DNA from: Phytophthora quininea
Lineage: Eukaryota; Oomycota; Peronosporomycetes; Peronosporales; Peronosporaceae
Assembly (NCBI GenBank): GCA_011947345.1
Contig: JAAVTG010000561.1
Coordinates: 62,001 to 126,000 of the forward strand
Direction: 5' to 3'
Length of the DNA: 64,000 bases
Position 1 is the stretch's first letter, and each line of letters starts with the position of its first letter. The position numbers were made by a program, and so were the translations under genes. The notes below the pieces were generated by a model. The model saw only the letters and a list, made by a program, of their open reading frames with translations. It made no database searches and was not told the origin of the DNA. Of this stretch, positions 42,018-54,718 are shown in pieces.

Positions 42018-45000
42018 ATAGGGGTGCAGAATCTGTGGGTGTTGCTGGCGCCCGTGGGGCGGCAGATCGAGCTCGAGTCGCTGGCGGGGCAGGTGCTGGC
42101 CGTGGACGCCAGCATCTGGCTCACGCAGTTCGTCAAGGCCATGCGTGACGACGAAGGCAACATGATCCGCAACGCGCACTTAATGGGGACGCTACACCGT
42201 GTAGCCAAGCTGCTCTTCTATGGGGTGCGACCTGTGTTCGTATTCGACGGCCAGACGCCCGAGATCAAGAAGCGCACGACCGCCAGACGACGCAAGCGGC
42301 AGGAGCAGCAGAGCGCCAACCTCAAGCACACGGCGCAGCGGATCCTACTGAATAGACTAAGACAACAACAACAAGAACTTAGGAAGACTGGAGCAGCTCA
42401 GCCAAGTGCTGTAGCTCCTGGAGTTATCCTACCAGTCAGTGGGGAGACTCAGAAGGCTGCAGAGGAAGAGGAAGAGAGTGAAGAGAAACAACAAGAGACT
42501 GACGAAAAGAAGGAGACCAATTGACACTGGAAGATATTGAGTTGGACACTTCCAGACTCAATAAGATCGACCTGCATGCGGTGTTTTCATTGCCGCCACA
42601 TTTACAGAAGGATATGATCCAGAAGATCCTACGAGACAGGAGACAGGAGGTGAGAGACCAGTTCATCCCATTGGCAGGCAACCCGGAAGCGTATTCGCAT
42701 ACACAGATCTCGGCCTTCTTGGAGACCAGTGCGTTGAATAGACGTATCGAAGCTGCCAAGAGCCAGAAGAAAGACGAAGAGATGCAGCAGCAGGGAGACA
42801 CCGGGTTGGGGCCGGGCCAACGCATTGACTCAAACAGCAATAGGTTTTATATCTACCAGAAGGATGAGGAACACAAACAGTCGGAAGACCGAGAAGAAGA
42901 CGTAGTGGCGGAGATTGAACAGACTGATGCAGCGGAGAGAGACACAGTCGCAGGTTCTGAAGTACTGGGTAAGGGCCATAGTGCATTCAAAGCGATCGAT
43001 AAAAGACCGCTGTCTGAATTCCCTGGTGGCAAAGCGGGACAAGTTCCTGATGCCTCTGCGAAGGCCGTCACGGATGCATGGGTTGCGCGGCATCAAGTCC
43101 GGGTAAAGCAAGAGCCGATGCTTGCAATCGAGAAACTTCGACGCAGTAAAGTCGAACCAGAAGAGATTCCTACTACTGTACCTGCTGACGACCCGAAACT
43201 AATTCCTGTGAGTGACGTCTCCGTCTCCGTGAAGCTTGATGATATGGACCCGGAAGATATGGCACGTTTAAAGAAGCTGTTCCCTGGCACGGCGGTTAAC
43301 CCTGTCGAAGCGAAGCCTTTAGAAGCTGATGAAGACGAAGACGTTGACTGGGAAGAGGTGCCAGCTACAAGTAACACGAGTGCTCCCTCTGAGCCGAAAG
43401 GTGACATTGACGATGCAGAAGAGAAACAATTGGCTTTATTGTCTTCGAGTGTCGTAAATAATGTATTCAGTGAGAAAGATGAGGATGAGGAGATGGAGTG
43501 GGAAGATGTACCGGCTGAAGCTGGATCCGATAAGCCATCATCAAGCCAGGCCGTGCTTGATCAAGATGCGGCTGTACAGGATCAAAATATTGCCTCAGCG
43601 ATTACGGAAGCGCTGCAAGAAGAGAACATCGAAGAGCAAGCTGTTGATGAAGATGGCACAGACGAATTGTTCTTGACTTTGAAGAATGAAATGGAGGATG
43701 CGAAGGCGCATGGAGATCTTGACCTCCTGAAGGACGAGGCGTTAAAATCTGCTATGGCTACCGCCTCAAATCTCACGTACGTTGGCAAAATTGCAGGGAG
43801 GAATGCGCTTATCGGACTAACTCCAAACTCTATTGTATGCAGGCAATGGGCAGCCGGAGCGGTTCGAAGAGCTTTAGAAGCGCACTCGCTGCAGCATGGA
43901 CATCACCGATCTCCAGTCGCAGCAACCGAGGTACGTACTACATCGCAGTTTACTTCCGAGAAGGGTTCAGCAGAGGCTCCAGTGGAAGTCTCAGATGATG
44001 AAAACGATTTCCAATCTCCGTCACCCGCTACTAAAACCCCAGAAGTAGTCGAAATAGACGAGGGCAATGAAAGCCGCCCGAACGATACCGAAGAAGATGA
44101 TAGTAATCGACGGCTACAAGCTGCGCTGGCTGCTTCGATCGCTGAAGAGAAAGAAGGGGCTGGGGATCAACGTGTTCGCTACCTTCAGTATACACAGCCT
44201 AGTGAATCTGCATCAACTGCGGCGGACAAAGTTCAACAAGAAATGGATGCAGCTGCTCTGCAACAAGAGCAGATCGAGTTGAGGAAACTCCGTAGTCGAC
44301 AACTGCGCGACACAGAAGGGATCACTGACGAGATGGTAGCGGAAGTTATGGCACTGTTGCGTCTATTTGGTGTGCCGTTCCTAGTCAGTCCAATGGAGGC
44401 TGAAGCGCAATGCGCGGCATTAGAGCAGCTTGGTCTTGTCGACGGAGTGATCACTGACGACAGCGATATCTTCCCATTCGGTGGACAGCGTGTGTACAAA
44501 AACATCTTCCACCACCAGAAATTTGTCGAGGCCTTCTCAGCGCAAGACATCGCGCGAGAACTGGGCTTTTCTCGCGAGCAGATCATCGCGATAGCGCTGT
44601 TGTTAGGTAGTGACTACACGGACGGAGTGCGCGGTATTGGCATCGTCAACGCAACGGAGATTGCAGCAGCCTATCCGGGACTTGATGGTCTTCGTGAATT
44701 CAAAGAGTGGGTAGGCTCCTTTGATGTGAGCGAGGAAGCTCAACGCTTAGCCTCAGCTGGCTCGAAGAAGAAGAAAAGCAAAACATCTAAAGGCAAACAC
44801 AATGGATCCGACGACGAAGGAGAGGAAAGTGAAGATGAAACAGTTCGAGAGCGATTCCAGCGATCTCATGCCAGCGTGCGACGCAAGTGGGAGCTTGGCG
44901 ACGAGTTCCCGAGCAAACAAGTGGTGCAAGCGTACATGTCTCCTCAAGTTGATCGTTCGGAAGCTCGCTTTTCGTGGAGCGCACCGGATTTGGCAGCGTT

Positions 45001-45250
45001 GAGGAATTATTGTGCGAATGCATTTGGATGGGACCAACTGAAAAGTGACGGGGTGTTGAGGCCTCTGGAAGAGAAGGCCAAGGAGGCAGCAGCCAACAGT
45101 GGTCGCCACATACAAACGCGGCTAGATCGGTTCTTTACGAGTTACGACGACCAAGTCCACTACGCCAAGATCAAAAGCAAACGTCTGCGATCTGCTGTCA
45201 ACCAAGGAACAGGGACCAAGAAGAAGGCGGGCAAGAAGCAGCGGAAGTAA
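42018..45250 (+). CDS. XPG: XPG/Rad2 structure-specific endonuclease
   Basis: The N-domain reads GVQNLWVLLAPVGRQIELESLAGQ with FVFDGQTPEIKKRT. The I-domain lies around 44320-44660 (EGITDEMVAEV, MEAEAQCAALEQLGLVDGVITDDSDIFPFGG, LLLGSDYTDGVRGIG). A long acidic spacer separates them, as in XPG rather than FEN1. Near the C-terminus QTRLDRFF is a PCNA-binding motif. XPG cuts 3' of the lesion in nucleotide excision repair. Two oddities: where the start Met is expected the codon is ATA (42018-42020), right after Fanzor copy 3, and the frame changes near 42,515-42,521. Either an upstream exon supplies the start or the insertion has damaged the gene. The rest is one open frame of about 900 codons to the stop at 45248-45250. 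Confidence 0.88.
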
Positions 45251-45282
45251 GGATGCAGCGCAAATTATGACCGTAATACCTC

Positions 45283-46501
45283 CTACTTGAGACCATGAAT
45301 GGTGGCGCTGGAACCCCCACCGATCGATGATCCTGCGCCTGTGTGGTTGCCTTCTCCCACCGTGAAGGTGGTGACTCCTCCTGTTGCTTGTGCCGCAGCA
45401 GCAGCTGCAGCTGCTGCTGCTTTCTTCTGCGCTCTCTGTGCATCGATACGTCCTTGGACGATTGCTGTAAAGTCTGTCATATAGGCGGCGACGACATCGA
45501 GGTCGATCTGTGCGCGTTGGCCGTGATGAATCACATCTGCCTCTGAAATACCATTAGAGTTCTTTGTTCCAGACACTGTCGATGCTGCTGCGGATCCCCC
45601 AGCAGCATTCCCCGCACCGGAGCCGTCGTCGTTGCTGGATTGGTTGTTACTTTGGGCGTGATAGCTGCCTTCGACATGCTTCAGAATTTGGCCATGAATG
45701 CCGCTGGTGCATCGCTGGAGAAGGTTGCCGATGGCCATGATAATTTGGCCCAAAGCTAACGTTTTCTGCGTCGTAGCACGAAGACTTGCATCCGTCTCGT
45801 GCTGCAGCCGCACTGCTTGGATTTCTTCGCGCTCCAGTGCTCGTTGAAGAGCGGCGATGCGGTTGTTAAAGGTCAGTATCTCGTTCGCGCGTTCCTTCTG
45901 GAAGGCGGAGAATTCAAGCCGCTTGGTCTCGCTCTCTTCCTCGTGAGTGATTTGGTTCCGACTCAAGTCACGGTTGGTCTCACGCAGCGTGTGGTAGCGA
46001 TTCACCAAGTCGCTCACCTCTGGGTAATCCTCTGGGACAGCTTCTTGCACGAACTCCAAGTAGCGGGTGTATTTGAGATGGTGTCGCACTTGAGCTCCAA
46101 GCGCGTCGCTTTCACGCTGAAGAGCTGCGAGCTGAACCTGCAGTCTCGCCACCTCCTGCTCCTTGTTCATCCGCTGCTTCACTTCATCACTAGCGCGTTT
46201 AACTGCTCGGTTGCGCTTGGACTCGTTCTCCTGTAGGAACTTGTTAAACTTGATGAGGGATTCCTGCAGCTCCAAGTCTTTTGCGGAGTCCCTCCTCACG
46301 ACGATGGAAGGCGTCTTCACGACGAGCAAACTCCTCTTTCTGAGCGTCCAGAGCTTCCTGCACTTCAAACATTTGCCGACGTTTCTCTAGCAACCGCGTT
46401 GCAGGCGAAACGTGATCGAGCGTCAAAGTCTGCGGCATCTTCGACCGATTCAAGATCATGGAGGCACCGGCGCTGGTCAGCGCGCTGCTACGAGGCTCCA
46501 T
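45283..46501 (-). CDS. CCDC42/CFAP73-like flagellar coiled-coil protein
   Basis: ATG 46499-46501 (MEPRSSALTSAG). The N-terminal region has the DUF4200 signature: TRLLEKRRQMFEVQEALDAQ, KEEFARREDAFHRREEGLRKR, then DLELQESLIKFNKFLQENE. It stays coiled-coil to about residue 260, then an Ala/Gly/Ser-rich tail with a poly-Ala run. Members of this family (CFAP73/MIA2, CCDC42) belong to the axonemal inner-arm regulatory complex, which fits zoospore flagella. The frame changes once near 46,280 between the first and second coiled blocks. The 3' end converges on XPG with only 32 bp between stop codons. Confidence 0.75.
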
Positions 46502-46778
46502 GATGCTTTCCGCTAACGACGGACCGGCAAACTGCAACTGCTGCAAGTTGCTTTTTATTTTCGTCGACCACTTGGAGATCTTGAAGCGTCGCAGTAGATT
46601 TTTGTTCCGCTGTTGTGGCGCTACGTGAGACTTGGTCTCAGTATCCAAGAAGCACTGGCTGGAAGGACGCGTCCGAGTTTTCATGCGAATCGTCGAGGTG
46701 GCAGGAGGCGCAGAAGCTGTAAACAGACCGACGAGAGAAGAGCAAAAGACCCAGGACACTACCAATACTTCTGCGGCC
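46502..46778. promoter_or_regulatory. Bidirectional promoter region
   Basis: 277 bp between divergent start codons (46501 minus, 46779 plus). Both genes must be driven from here. No specific box is claimed. Confidence 0.4.
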
Positions 46779-49700
46779 ATGACGTTGACACCAAACGAAG
46801 AGATTGCTGCGTCTCAGGAAGGTGCGGGAGGCGATGGCAGCGAATGGTCGAGCTCAAGAAGAACGGGAAGAAGAGCGAGAAACGGACCCAATCGCCACAA
46901 TCCAGGGGCCCAAGACACTCGCGAGGAGCTTCGAGTTGACACCTGGCCTCCTACCCAAGTGGATAGTTACAGGTTAAGTGAAAAACGTGAAGAAGAAGAT
47001 CGAGAGGCTGTGCGAGATGCCAGTCATACTGATAGTGGCGAACTGAAGGAACCAGAGGAGCCTGTGATCCCAGTGACGGTGAGAACGTCGTTGGAGGCGG
47101 AGAAGAAGAATGGGCGTAAAGATGAAGAGACCAAGAGCAAGAGGTCGTTGCCGGCGGAGTATGTTCCTGACAAGGAAGAGGGAGAGGACACAGAGGATGA
47201 CATCGCACTGTTAGAATACTTGTCAGGTGCTGAGAGTGACTACTACGAGATGGATCGAGCGAGTCGCAAAGGGAAGATGGCGATGACCAGACGCCAATTA
47301 TGTCGCTGTCTCCGAGATCGCACGATGAAAGTTTGGGGACCCCAGGAAGCCCAGGGGGCTCCTGTCGGTCGAGGAACATGGAGGATTTGGCCTCTCGCCG
47401 ATACGTTACACGACCGTCACGCGTCGCACGATGGTGCATGCCCAAGAAGCGCCCCGTCAGGCGTCGACTCTTGTAACTGAGTCGCCACCAGGTTTTGACT
47501 CTGAGGGGAAAGCAACTGACGTTCATGGAGTCGCCGAGACAACAGAAGTCAAACAAGCGGCACATCCAACGTCTCCGCAGCGAACAGCTCAACCAGGAGC
47601 TACAATCCCAGAAGGAGAGAGCGACTGGGTCACATTCGAGACGGAAGAAGGCGTTCCTTACTACTACAATCGTCGTACGCAGGAGTCGCAATGGACGCTT
47701 CCAGGGTCTCGTACGTACAGTACAGAAGAATTGTTTGAATTTGTAGCGGTTGATGAGCTGTCGGATAGTGAAGGGAGACAGCTTAGTATCATGCTACATT
47801 CTGGGATGGATCTGCAAGCAGTAAATGCTGAAGGCCTCACAGCTTTACATGTTGCAGCCAAGAAGGGAAACGAACAAGCCGCTGCGTTACTCGTTTATTA
47901 CGGTGCTAAGGTGGATGCCCGCGCACTTCGAGACGACGCTACTCCACTCATTTTGGCTTGTCGTTGCGAGAACGAAGACATTATCAAGATGCTGGTCGAA
48001 GCGAATGCTGCTCTCTCTGCGAGTGATAGCAACGGGGATACAGCACTTCACGTGGGTGTTCAGACTGGGAACGATGACCTGGTCATGTTTCTGCTAAATG
48101 TTTGCGACCACGCTCTAGTGAACCAGAAGAATAACGACGGAGAATCCCCTCTGCATATTGCAGCAAAGTATGGCCACATTGGCATCGTCCGAAACTTGTT
48201 GGCGTATGGTGCTAACACAAAGAGGAAGATGCACAGGGTCGAACTCCGTTGATATTGAGTATTTTGGAGAACCATGTGGAAAGTGTCCAGCTATTACAGA
48301 GTGTGGAAAGTACTTCGACTCTGGCAAGCGCGCCAACGCCGACCACGCCGGCTGCACCAGCCTATTACTCGTTGACGAACGTGCCCGACGTTCGACAAGG
48401 GTCTAACGGAGATCGAGATGCCTTGGCAATCCTCCATTCCTATCTTTTCCAGCTCCTCGCAAGTCATTCTGCAGCTGAGGCACAGACTGTTTATCAGCTT
48501 GTCGAGGATGTGAGGGGACAGCTTAGCGGCTTGAGTTCGAGCTTGCAGGTTAAAAATCGAATTCTGTATAGTGAGGTAGCATCACCATACTAACTGTACT
48601 TTGTGTCGACAGGTGTCGAACGCTCGAGAGGCACATTATCGATCACAAATTGACGAGGTATCTTCAGTATTGGCATCGACAACTGAAGAGCTGAAGCAGG
48701 TTCGCGATTTAAAAGCATTTGTTGCTCCTGTGATGGTTTTATAACTTGCAATGTTTTATTTTGTAAAGGAAAAAGCGCAGCATGCGGAGGTTCAGAATCG
48801 ATTAATGGTCCGTGAACTGGAGCTAGACGCGAGTGGCGTCTCTCACCTTGCGCTGACGTCGCGCTGCGAGCTACTGGAATCCATAGCTCGGAATGCTCAA
48901 GAAAAATTAGGAAGAGAACGTTTAGAGCACTCACGCTATGAAGACGCCATGCAGGAGCGACTTCATCAAAGCTTGGAGGAAAACGCGACTGTCATCGAGT
49001 CCTGTCGACAGCTCCAAGCCAAGTGGAACAGCCAGCAGTCTAACAAGCGCTTGCTACATCGCGACAGCGAGGGAATGTATGAATCGGGCCACTACGCTAG
49101 TGACCAAGAACCCGTTAATGAAAATTACCGCGCGGCTACAGCAGACAGCACGGCGAGTTATGGGTCAGGAAACCAACTACGAGAGCGACTACCGAGTAAT
49201 CAACAGCAACAGCATCAGCTCTACTACAGCTACCAACACCCACCGGATCAATATCAGTTCGACAATGCCCCGAGGATTCGGACACTTTACCACCACTCGA
49301 AGACAATCCTGACGAGGTTCCGATGCACAAGGGAAACTCTCCTCCGGCCTCTCCATCTCGTGTGAATGCTGTCTGGAACCGCTTCTTTGAGAACGTTGGC
49401 CACGCTGGTGATGAGTCAAGTATCCGCAGCCCCAGCGACCCACAATATCCCGAAGTAGGGCGACCCGCCAGTCCGTATCCTGCGAGCTCGCTCGTATTCG
49501 ACGCTGTCCGAAAGAGCGAGCTACAAAGGCTGCAAGAAATGCTTTTGAGAGGCGTGTCCCCCAACCAACGAGACATTGCGGAGAAAGGCACCCCACTTCA
49601 TTTGGCGTAGGCATTGTGCTGCTTCGCTGGCCCTGGTTGAAGCTCATTGTTGCTATTGCTGTGCACATGTAGGTGTGAGCTGGGCGATATCGACTCGGTG

Positions 49701-50717
49701 ATGCTCATGTGTGAATTCGCTGTGGATCTGGAAGCTCGAGATGAAACGGGAACACCCCACTGCTGGCAGCATGTCTGCAAGGCAACTTCGACTGTGCCAA
49801 GTTCCTACTGCAAAGTGCCGTCAGTCTCCGCACCGTAAATGAGAATGGCGACTCGGCGTTGCATCTAGCAGCTTGGGATGGCAGTATCGACTGCGTCACG
49901 ATCCTGCTGGAGTACGGGATTGACCCGATGACAAACAATCGCTTCGGCCTGACAGCTCTGGGGAACATGAAGACTCGATCCCCAATGCGACACAAATTCG
50001 ATGACTTGCCCGATGGCCACCCCATGCGCAGAACATTGGAGCTGTTGGAGAATGCCGAACAAAAAAGCGCCAGGTTAGTAAAACATGAGCAGTAACTGAC
50101 TAGCACACACACACTAACAAGGAATCGTTTTAACCAGGCGACGGAAAATCAATCGCCACCGAAGCAAGCTATTGCTGAGCAACCATCCCAGTTGACACGA
50201 CAAGAAAGCAGCGACAGCTCGTCGAAACGATCGTCTTGGACGGTAAGTTTTACCCTTCAAATGTCCACAATTCTGTTCTTCTAAGTGCTTACTGTGGGGA
50301 TTATAGCAATGGCTGCTCGGCTTCCGTGGTGCGTCTGTCGATGAGCAGATTTCGTCTAAAGCTGAAGGTCGCAAGGCTGAAGCTGGAGACGCCAGCACTT
50401 CGGCAACCACCGCCACCGACGACAATGAAATGGACAGTGAGGACGACGACGACCTGGCGACCTATGAAGAGTCCCAAGTGACGCAGTACGAGCCGTTGAC
50501 GCCTCCGCCAGAAGTCGTAGAGGCTCTGCGTCGTGCCAAAGCAGGTCTGTTGGTTGATTTGGAGCCGCAGAGTCCGATCGTATCCGCTCCGACCCACCCA
50601 CTCACTCGACAGGATCTGGTGAAACATGCCAATATGAATCGCAACCCCAAGGCACATCCGCCGCCAGCACCGTCCAAAGTTCGATCCAGATACGTTGACA
50701 CTTTCAACATGCAGTAG
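46779..50717 (+). CDS. WW-domain ankyrin-repeat protein with coiled coil
   Basis: ATG 46779 (MTLTPNEE). Order: charged N-terminal region, WW domain near 47,620-47,700 (WVTFETEEGVPYYYNRRTQE), five or so ankyrin repeats to about 48,250, a coiled coil (48,600-49,020), a Ser/Gln/Pro-rich stretch, a second ankyrin block (49,670-50,090) and a C-terminal acidic/Pro-rich end with the stop at 50715-50717. Introns seen: about 48,550-48,612, 48,702-48,769, a GTAGG...TGTAG intron at about 49,608-49,671, about 50,074-50,138 and 50,242-50,307. Frame changes occur near 47,340-47,430, 48,230, 49,290 and 49,752. Probably a cytoplasmic scaffold protein (inference). A DNA-level copy of its 3' part lies at 3077-3555. 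A Tc1 element begins 4 bp after the stop. Confidence 0.78.
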
Positions 50718-50720
50718 TTG

Positions 50721-52259
50721 TACAGTGCTGCTATTAACTATAGGCGCACTCGATATGTGTTTCTCCCGCTCGACAGAAGCTGTCTTGAAAAGCGCTACAC
50801 CCCACAGAACACGCTCAAGTGATGCTTCCCACGGCCCGGTATTGTATTTGCGCGAACGACAATTGTTGCAGTCACACGATAAAAATTGACGGATTTGGGG
50901 GTGTTCCAAACTATAGGCGCACTAGCTTATTGGGCCAATTTTGCAAGAACTACTGCTTTTTATTGGCTGAAAATTGCACCACTAGTTCCCCTGTTTAAGG
51001 GGCGTTGCTGACCACAATCTCGAGGCTTGGGGGCTCTCCAAAATGCCAAGGGGGCCAAGGTTGACCGAGGAGGAGAAAGGTCGCGTTTTGGCTCACCACC
51101 AAGACGGCAGAAGCAACAGGTGGATCGCGCATGAGCTCAAGCGCAGTGAACATGCTGTACGAAACGTGTTGAAGTCTCGTTCTGCTAGAAAAACATTAAA
51201 AGGTCGGAAGGAAGGCTAAATGCACAAAGCGCATGGCCCGCCGAATTTTTCGACTCGCCACCGTGAAAAGTTTTCCTCCAAACGCGTGTCGGAGGCAATC
51301 GATGGCGTTTACGTCCCAGTACGATTCATAAGCTGCTCAATTCGTCTAAACTGGCCAAGTGGATCAAGCTTAAACCGTCGCCGGCCATCAAGCCGCACCA
51401 CAAGGTCGCCCGAGCAGCTTTTGCCGCTAAATTTTTAAGTAAAACCAGGATTTGGCTCCGTATTGTTTTTAGTGACGAAAAGAAATTTAACTTGGACGGC
51501 CCTGACGGCTACCAGTACTACTGGCATGACGTCAGGAACGACCATGAACTTTTCTCGAAGCGAGCGAGTGGGGGAGGAAGCGTGATGGTGTGGGCGGGCA
51601 TGAACTATTTTGGAAAAACTGAGATCGCTTTTCTGGAGGGGAGACAAAACTCTGAATGCTACACTAAAACGCTGGACGCGTATCTTACGCCTTTTCTTGA
51701 AAACCTTCGTGAAAACCATGGCATTTCCAGACCGATTTTTCAACAAGATAACGCATCTATTCACGAATCACGATTTTCTAAGGCTCACATTGAGGCGCTG
51801 GGGATCCGTAAGCTGAAGTGGCCTTCTAAAAGTCCAGATTTGAACCCGATAGAAAACGTTTGGGGGCAGTTGGCGTGGTCTGTGTATGAAGGTGGACGGC
51901 AGTTCGATTCTAAAGAAGAATTGAAGGCTGAGATCACTCGTAGCTGGAAAAACATCAAACAAAGCTACTTACGGCATCTCGTGGATGGCATGCCCACCCG
52001 AATGGCTAACGTTGTCATCAAAAACGGCGGTCCGATCGACAAATAGGTTGGAGATTAGCATGTGCGCCTAAAGTTTAGAACACCTAATAAATCTCCATTT
52101 TGCTTTTTTCCTACATTGGTTGCCCTTTCCAAAACGAGACCACAGAGGCGTCATTTGCATCACTTGAGCGTGTTATGGTGGGCGTGGCATTTTCAAAAGC
52201 CTTTAGTCGGTCAGCAGCTAAAAATATTGTGTGCGCCTATAGTTAATAGCAGCACTGTA
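50721..52259 (+). mobile_element. Tc1/mariner element with long IR/DR-type ends
   Basis: Perfect 28-bp inverted ends at 50722-50749 and 52231-52258, starting (T)ACAGTGCTGC. TA occurs at both borders (50721-50722, 52258-52259), the normal Tc1/mariner target duplication. Each end carries a second, inner copy of the core TATAGGCGCAC or its one-base variant (50910-50920 and 52061-52071), about 170 bp inside, in the same orientation as the outer one. This is the IR/DR layout known from Tc1-like elements such as Sleeping Beauty. Imperfect similarity (for instance ACACGCTCAAGTGATGC) extends through the whole 190-bp ends. Confidence 0.92.
51043..52046 (+). pseudogene. Tc1-type DD34E transposase, N-terminus broken
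   Basis: ATG 51043 gives a helix-turn-helix segment (PRGPRLTEEEKGRVLAHHQD, RSNRWIAHELKRSEHAVRNVL) ending at a stop near 51,218. After further frame changes an open stretch runs to the stop at 52044-52046. It holds the catalytic triad: FSDEKKFNLDGPDG, then FQQDNASIHES and SPDLNPIENVW. There are 34 residues between the second Asp and the Glu, i.e. DD34E, the Tc1 signature. The DNA-binding half is interrupted, so this copy is probably not autonomous. Confidence 0.85.
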
Positions 52260-52413
52260 GTAGCAAGAATGTCAAAATATGACGTTAGCTAGTCGTATCC
52301 GGAATATTGCATTTCAAACCCAATATTCGGCAAATCGACGACGCGTCGCTTGCTCGCACTCCCCAAAGAAATCCACCGCAGCTGAGCCCGGCCTGGGGAA
52401 GAAGACCGTCGCC

Positions 52414-54718
52414 ATGGACCGCTTCGCGCTAGACAAGCTCAAGAACGTCATGGACGACGCGTAGGCTACACTCTACCTGCTCTACCCGGCCTACTTAAAC
52501 TTACTCTTTGTCTGTTTGCCAGCAAGAGCGCCGTCAAGGCCAAGATGGGGACCGACGTGGAGCGCAAGATGGAGGAGGCGCTGTCCAACAAGAACTGGGG
52601 CGCGTCCAGCACGCTGCTCAACGAGATATCGCAGCTCACGTACGACTACGAGGGCTACGGCGTCGTGATGCGCAAGATCTGGGAGGCGCTGGACGCCGAG
52701 GGCCGCCAGTGGCGCACCGTCTACAAGGCGCTGAGTTTGCTGGAGCATTTGATCAAGAACGGCACGGAGAGGGTCATCGAGAACGCACGTGACCACATGT
52801 TCAAGCTGCGTCATCTCTCGGGCTTCTCGTACCATGACGGAACCACGGACAGGGGCAATGGCGGTATGCTTCTATGATTTTATTACTATTATTACTACTT
52901 AACTTATTTATTTTGTGATATGGTAGTACGTGACAAGGCCAAGCAGCTTGTGGACATGCTGAACGACAATGAAATGATCCGATCCGAGAGAGAGAAGGCG
53001 GGACGGCTGCGCAACAAGTACGTGGGCATTGGCAGCGGCGTTGGAGGCAGCATGGGCGGAGGATACAGTGGCAGTAGTGGCTACAGTGGTAGTGGAGGAT
53101 ACAGTGGAGGTGGTGGTGGTTACAGTGGAGGTGGTGGTGGTTACAGTGGAGGCGGCGGCTACAGTGGGGAGGTAGCAGCAGCTACAGCGGTGGTGGCAGC
53201 ACCAGCTACAGTGGTGGTGGTGGGTACAGCGGTGGTGGTGGTCGATACGGTGACAACGACTCCAAGGGCTACCAGGACAAGGAGAAAAACTACTCGAGCC
53301 GCTATGCTGACGATGATCGTGGTAAAGATACATTTTGCTAGCAAGGTTTGGTTGAGTATTCATCATCGTGACGAATTGCTGTGTGTGTGTTGAATAGATG
53401 AGGAAAGCGAGTCGGAGTCGGAGGAAGAGGCTCGCTCCAAGCGACGAACGGCATCGTCGAAGCGCAAAGCCGCTGCAAAGAAGAAAGAGGTGCGTTTTCA
53501 GGAAAGCTGACGTTGAAATTATTTCCGTTATGGTTAACCTTGGGATCGTGAAAACAGGAAGCTGAGAGCAAACCTGCGACGAAGGCACCGTCAGCGGCTC
53601 CATCGTTGTTGGACGCTGATCTCTTCAATGCTCCTACCCCAGCAGGTATGTGCTAAAGACGTTCCGTTTGAAGGCGGCACTAACCTAACGTTACGTATGC
53701 TTGTCAATCGTGTTCATTAGCTGCCCCAGCGTCAAACACGTTTGATCCGTTCGCGGTGTCTCCTGCTGCCGCCGCTCCGGCGGCCCCTCAGGCCGCATCG
53801 TTCAACGCGTTCGGCAGTGCTTCTCCCGCCTCTCAGCAAGGGTTCAACGCCTTTGGGAATGCGCAACCACAGCAGCCGCAACAGGCATCCTTTGATGCGT
53901 TTGGAAATGCGGGCCAAGCGCAGCAGTTTGGCTCGTTTACTTCTGCGCCGCCTCAACAACAAGGCTTTAATGCATTTGGCCAGCAAGGCAACACTGCACC
54001 CCGGTCCCCGCTTTTAACCAGCAACAGCAATTCGGCCAGTTTGGAGGCATGCAAGGTGGAATGCAGGGCGGCATGCAGGGTATGCAGGCTATGCAAGGCG
54101 GCAACATGCAAAATGCCGCGCAAAGCAGGACGGCGTCGAACCCTGGCCAAAGTCACTCACAGCCGACCTCGGCACCGAAGGCAGAGCCAGAAAGGAAGAG
54201 CAACGACGCGTGGGGGCTGGCTCCTCTCTGTTTAACCTCAGCAACCTGGGAAGCTCGTCCTCGAGCACTGGCAGTGGGAGCGGGAACCGTCCTGTCCAGC
54301 AACAGCAACAACAGGCGAACGGCGGCCGCAGCAGCTTCAGCGGCTTGGACACGCTCGCTGGTATGCCCAACAAACCCGCGATGGGAGGCGCTGGCGGCAT
54401 GAACTCGATGGCTGGTGGCATGAACTACGGCAACAATATGGGAATGGGAGTGCCTCAAGGCGGAATGAACATGCAACAACCAGGATACGGCCAGATGCAG
54501 ATGGGCGGCATGCAAATGGGAGGCATGCAGCCCCGCCCGATGATGGGGGCATGGGAATGCAGCAACCTGCTATGGGCATGCAGCAGCCTGGCGTGGGGAT
54601 GATGAATCAAGGCGGCTTCGGTGGAATGCCTGCGATGCAGCAGCAGCAACAGCAGCAACAACAGCAACGACAGCAACGACAGCAGCAAGCGTTCAGTTCT
54701 TTTGGAAACTTTTCGTAA
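52414..54718 (+). CDS. Epsin-like ENTH-domain endocytosis adaptor
   Basis: ATG 52414. Exons include 52414-52460, 52523-52863, 52927-53320 or so, 53397-53490 or so, 53559-53643 or so and 53720-54718. The ENTH domain covers exons 1-3 (SAVKAKMGTDVERKMEEAL, NWGASSTLLNEIS, WRTVYKALSLLEHLIKNGTERV, VRDKAKQLVDMLND). A YSGGG repeat tract, a basic/acidic segment, an FDPF motif (AP-2 binding type) and many FNAFG-type motifs follow, then a Met/Gly/Gln-rich end with a Q run and FSSFGNFS. Epsins bind PIP2 by ENTH and recruit clathrin adaptors by the tail. Frame changes of one base occur near 53,160, 54,000, 54,220 and 54,540, all in low-complexity parts. Confidence 0.8.
53040..53260 (+). repeat. Gly-Tyr-Ser coding minisatellite in epsin
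   Basis: Tandem 15-24-bp units of the type GGTGGTGGTTACAGTGGA, coding YSGGG-like repeats. Such tracts change length easily, and the frame change near 53,160 lies inside it. Confidence 0.8.
54636..54690 (+). repeat. CAG/CAA trinucleotide tract in epsin
   Basis: Interrupted CAG, CAA and CGA triplets coding a Gln-rich run near the C-terminus of the epsin-like protein. Confidence 0.8.

Noticed and set aside
53040..53260. CRISPR-like repeat array
   Set aside because: The units are short contiguous GGT/TAC triplets coding Gly-Tyr-Ser without unique spacers; this is a coding minisatellite.
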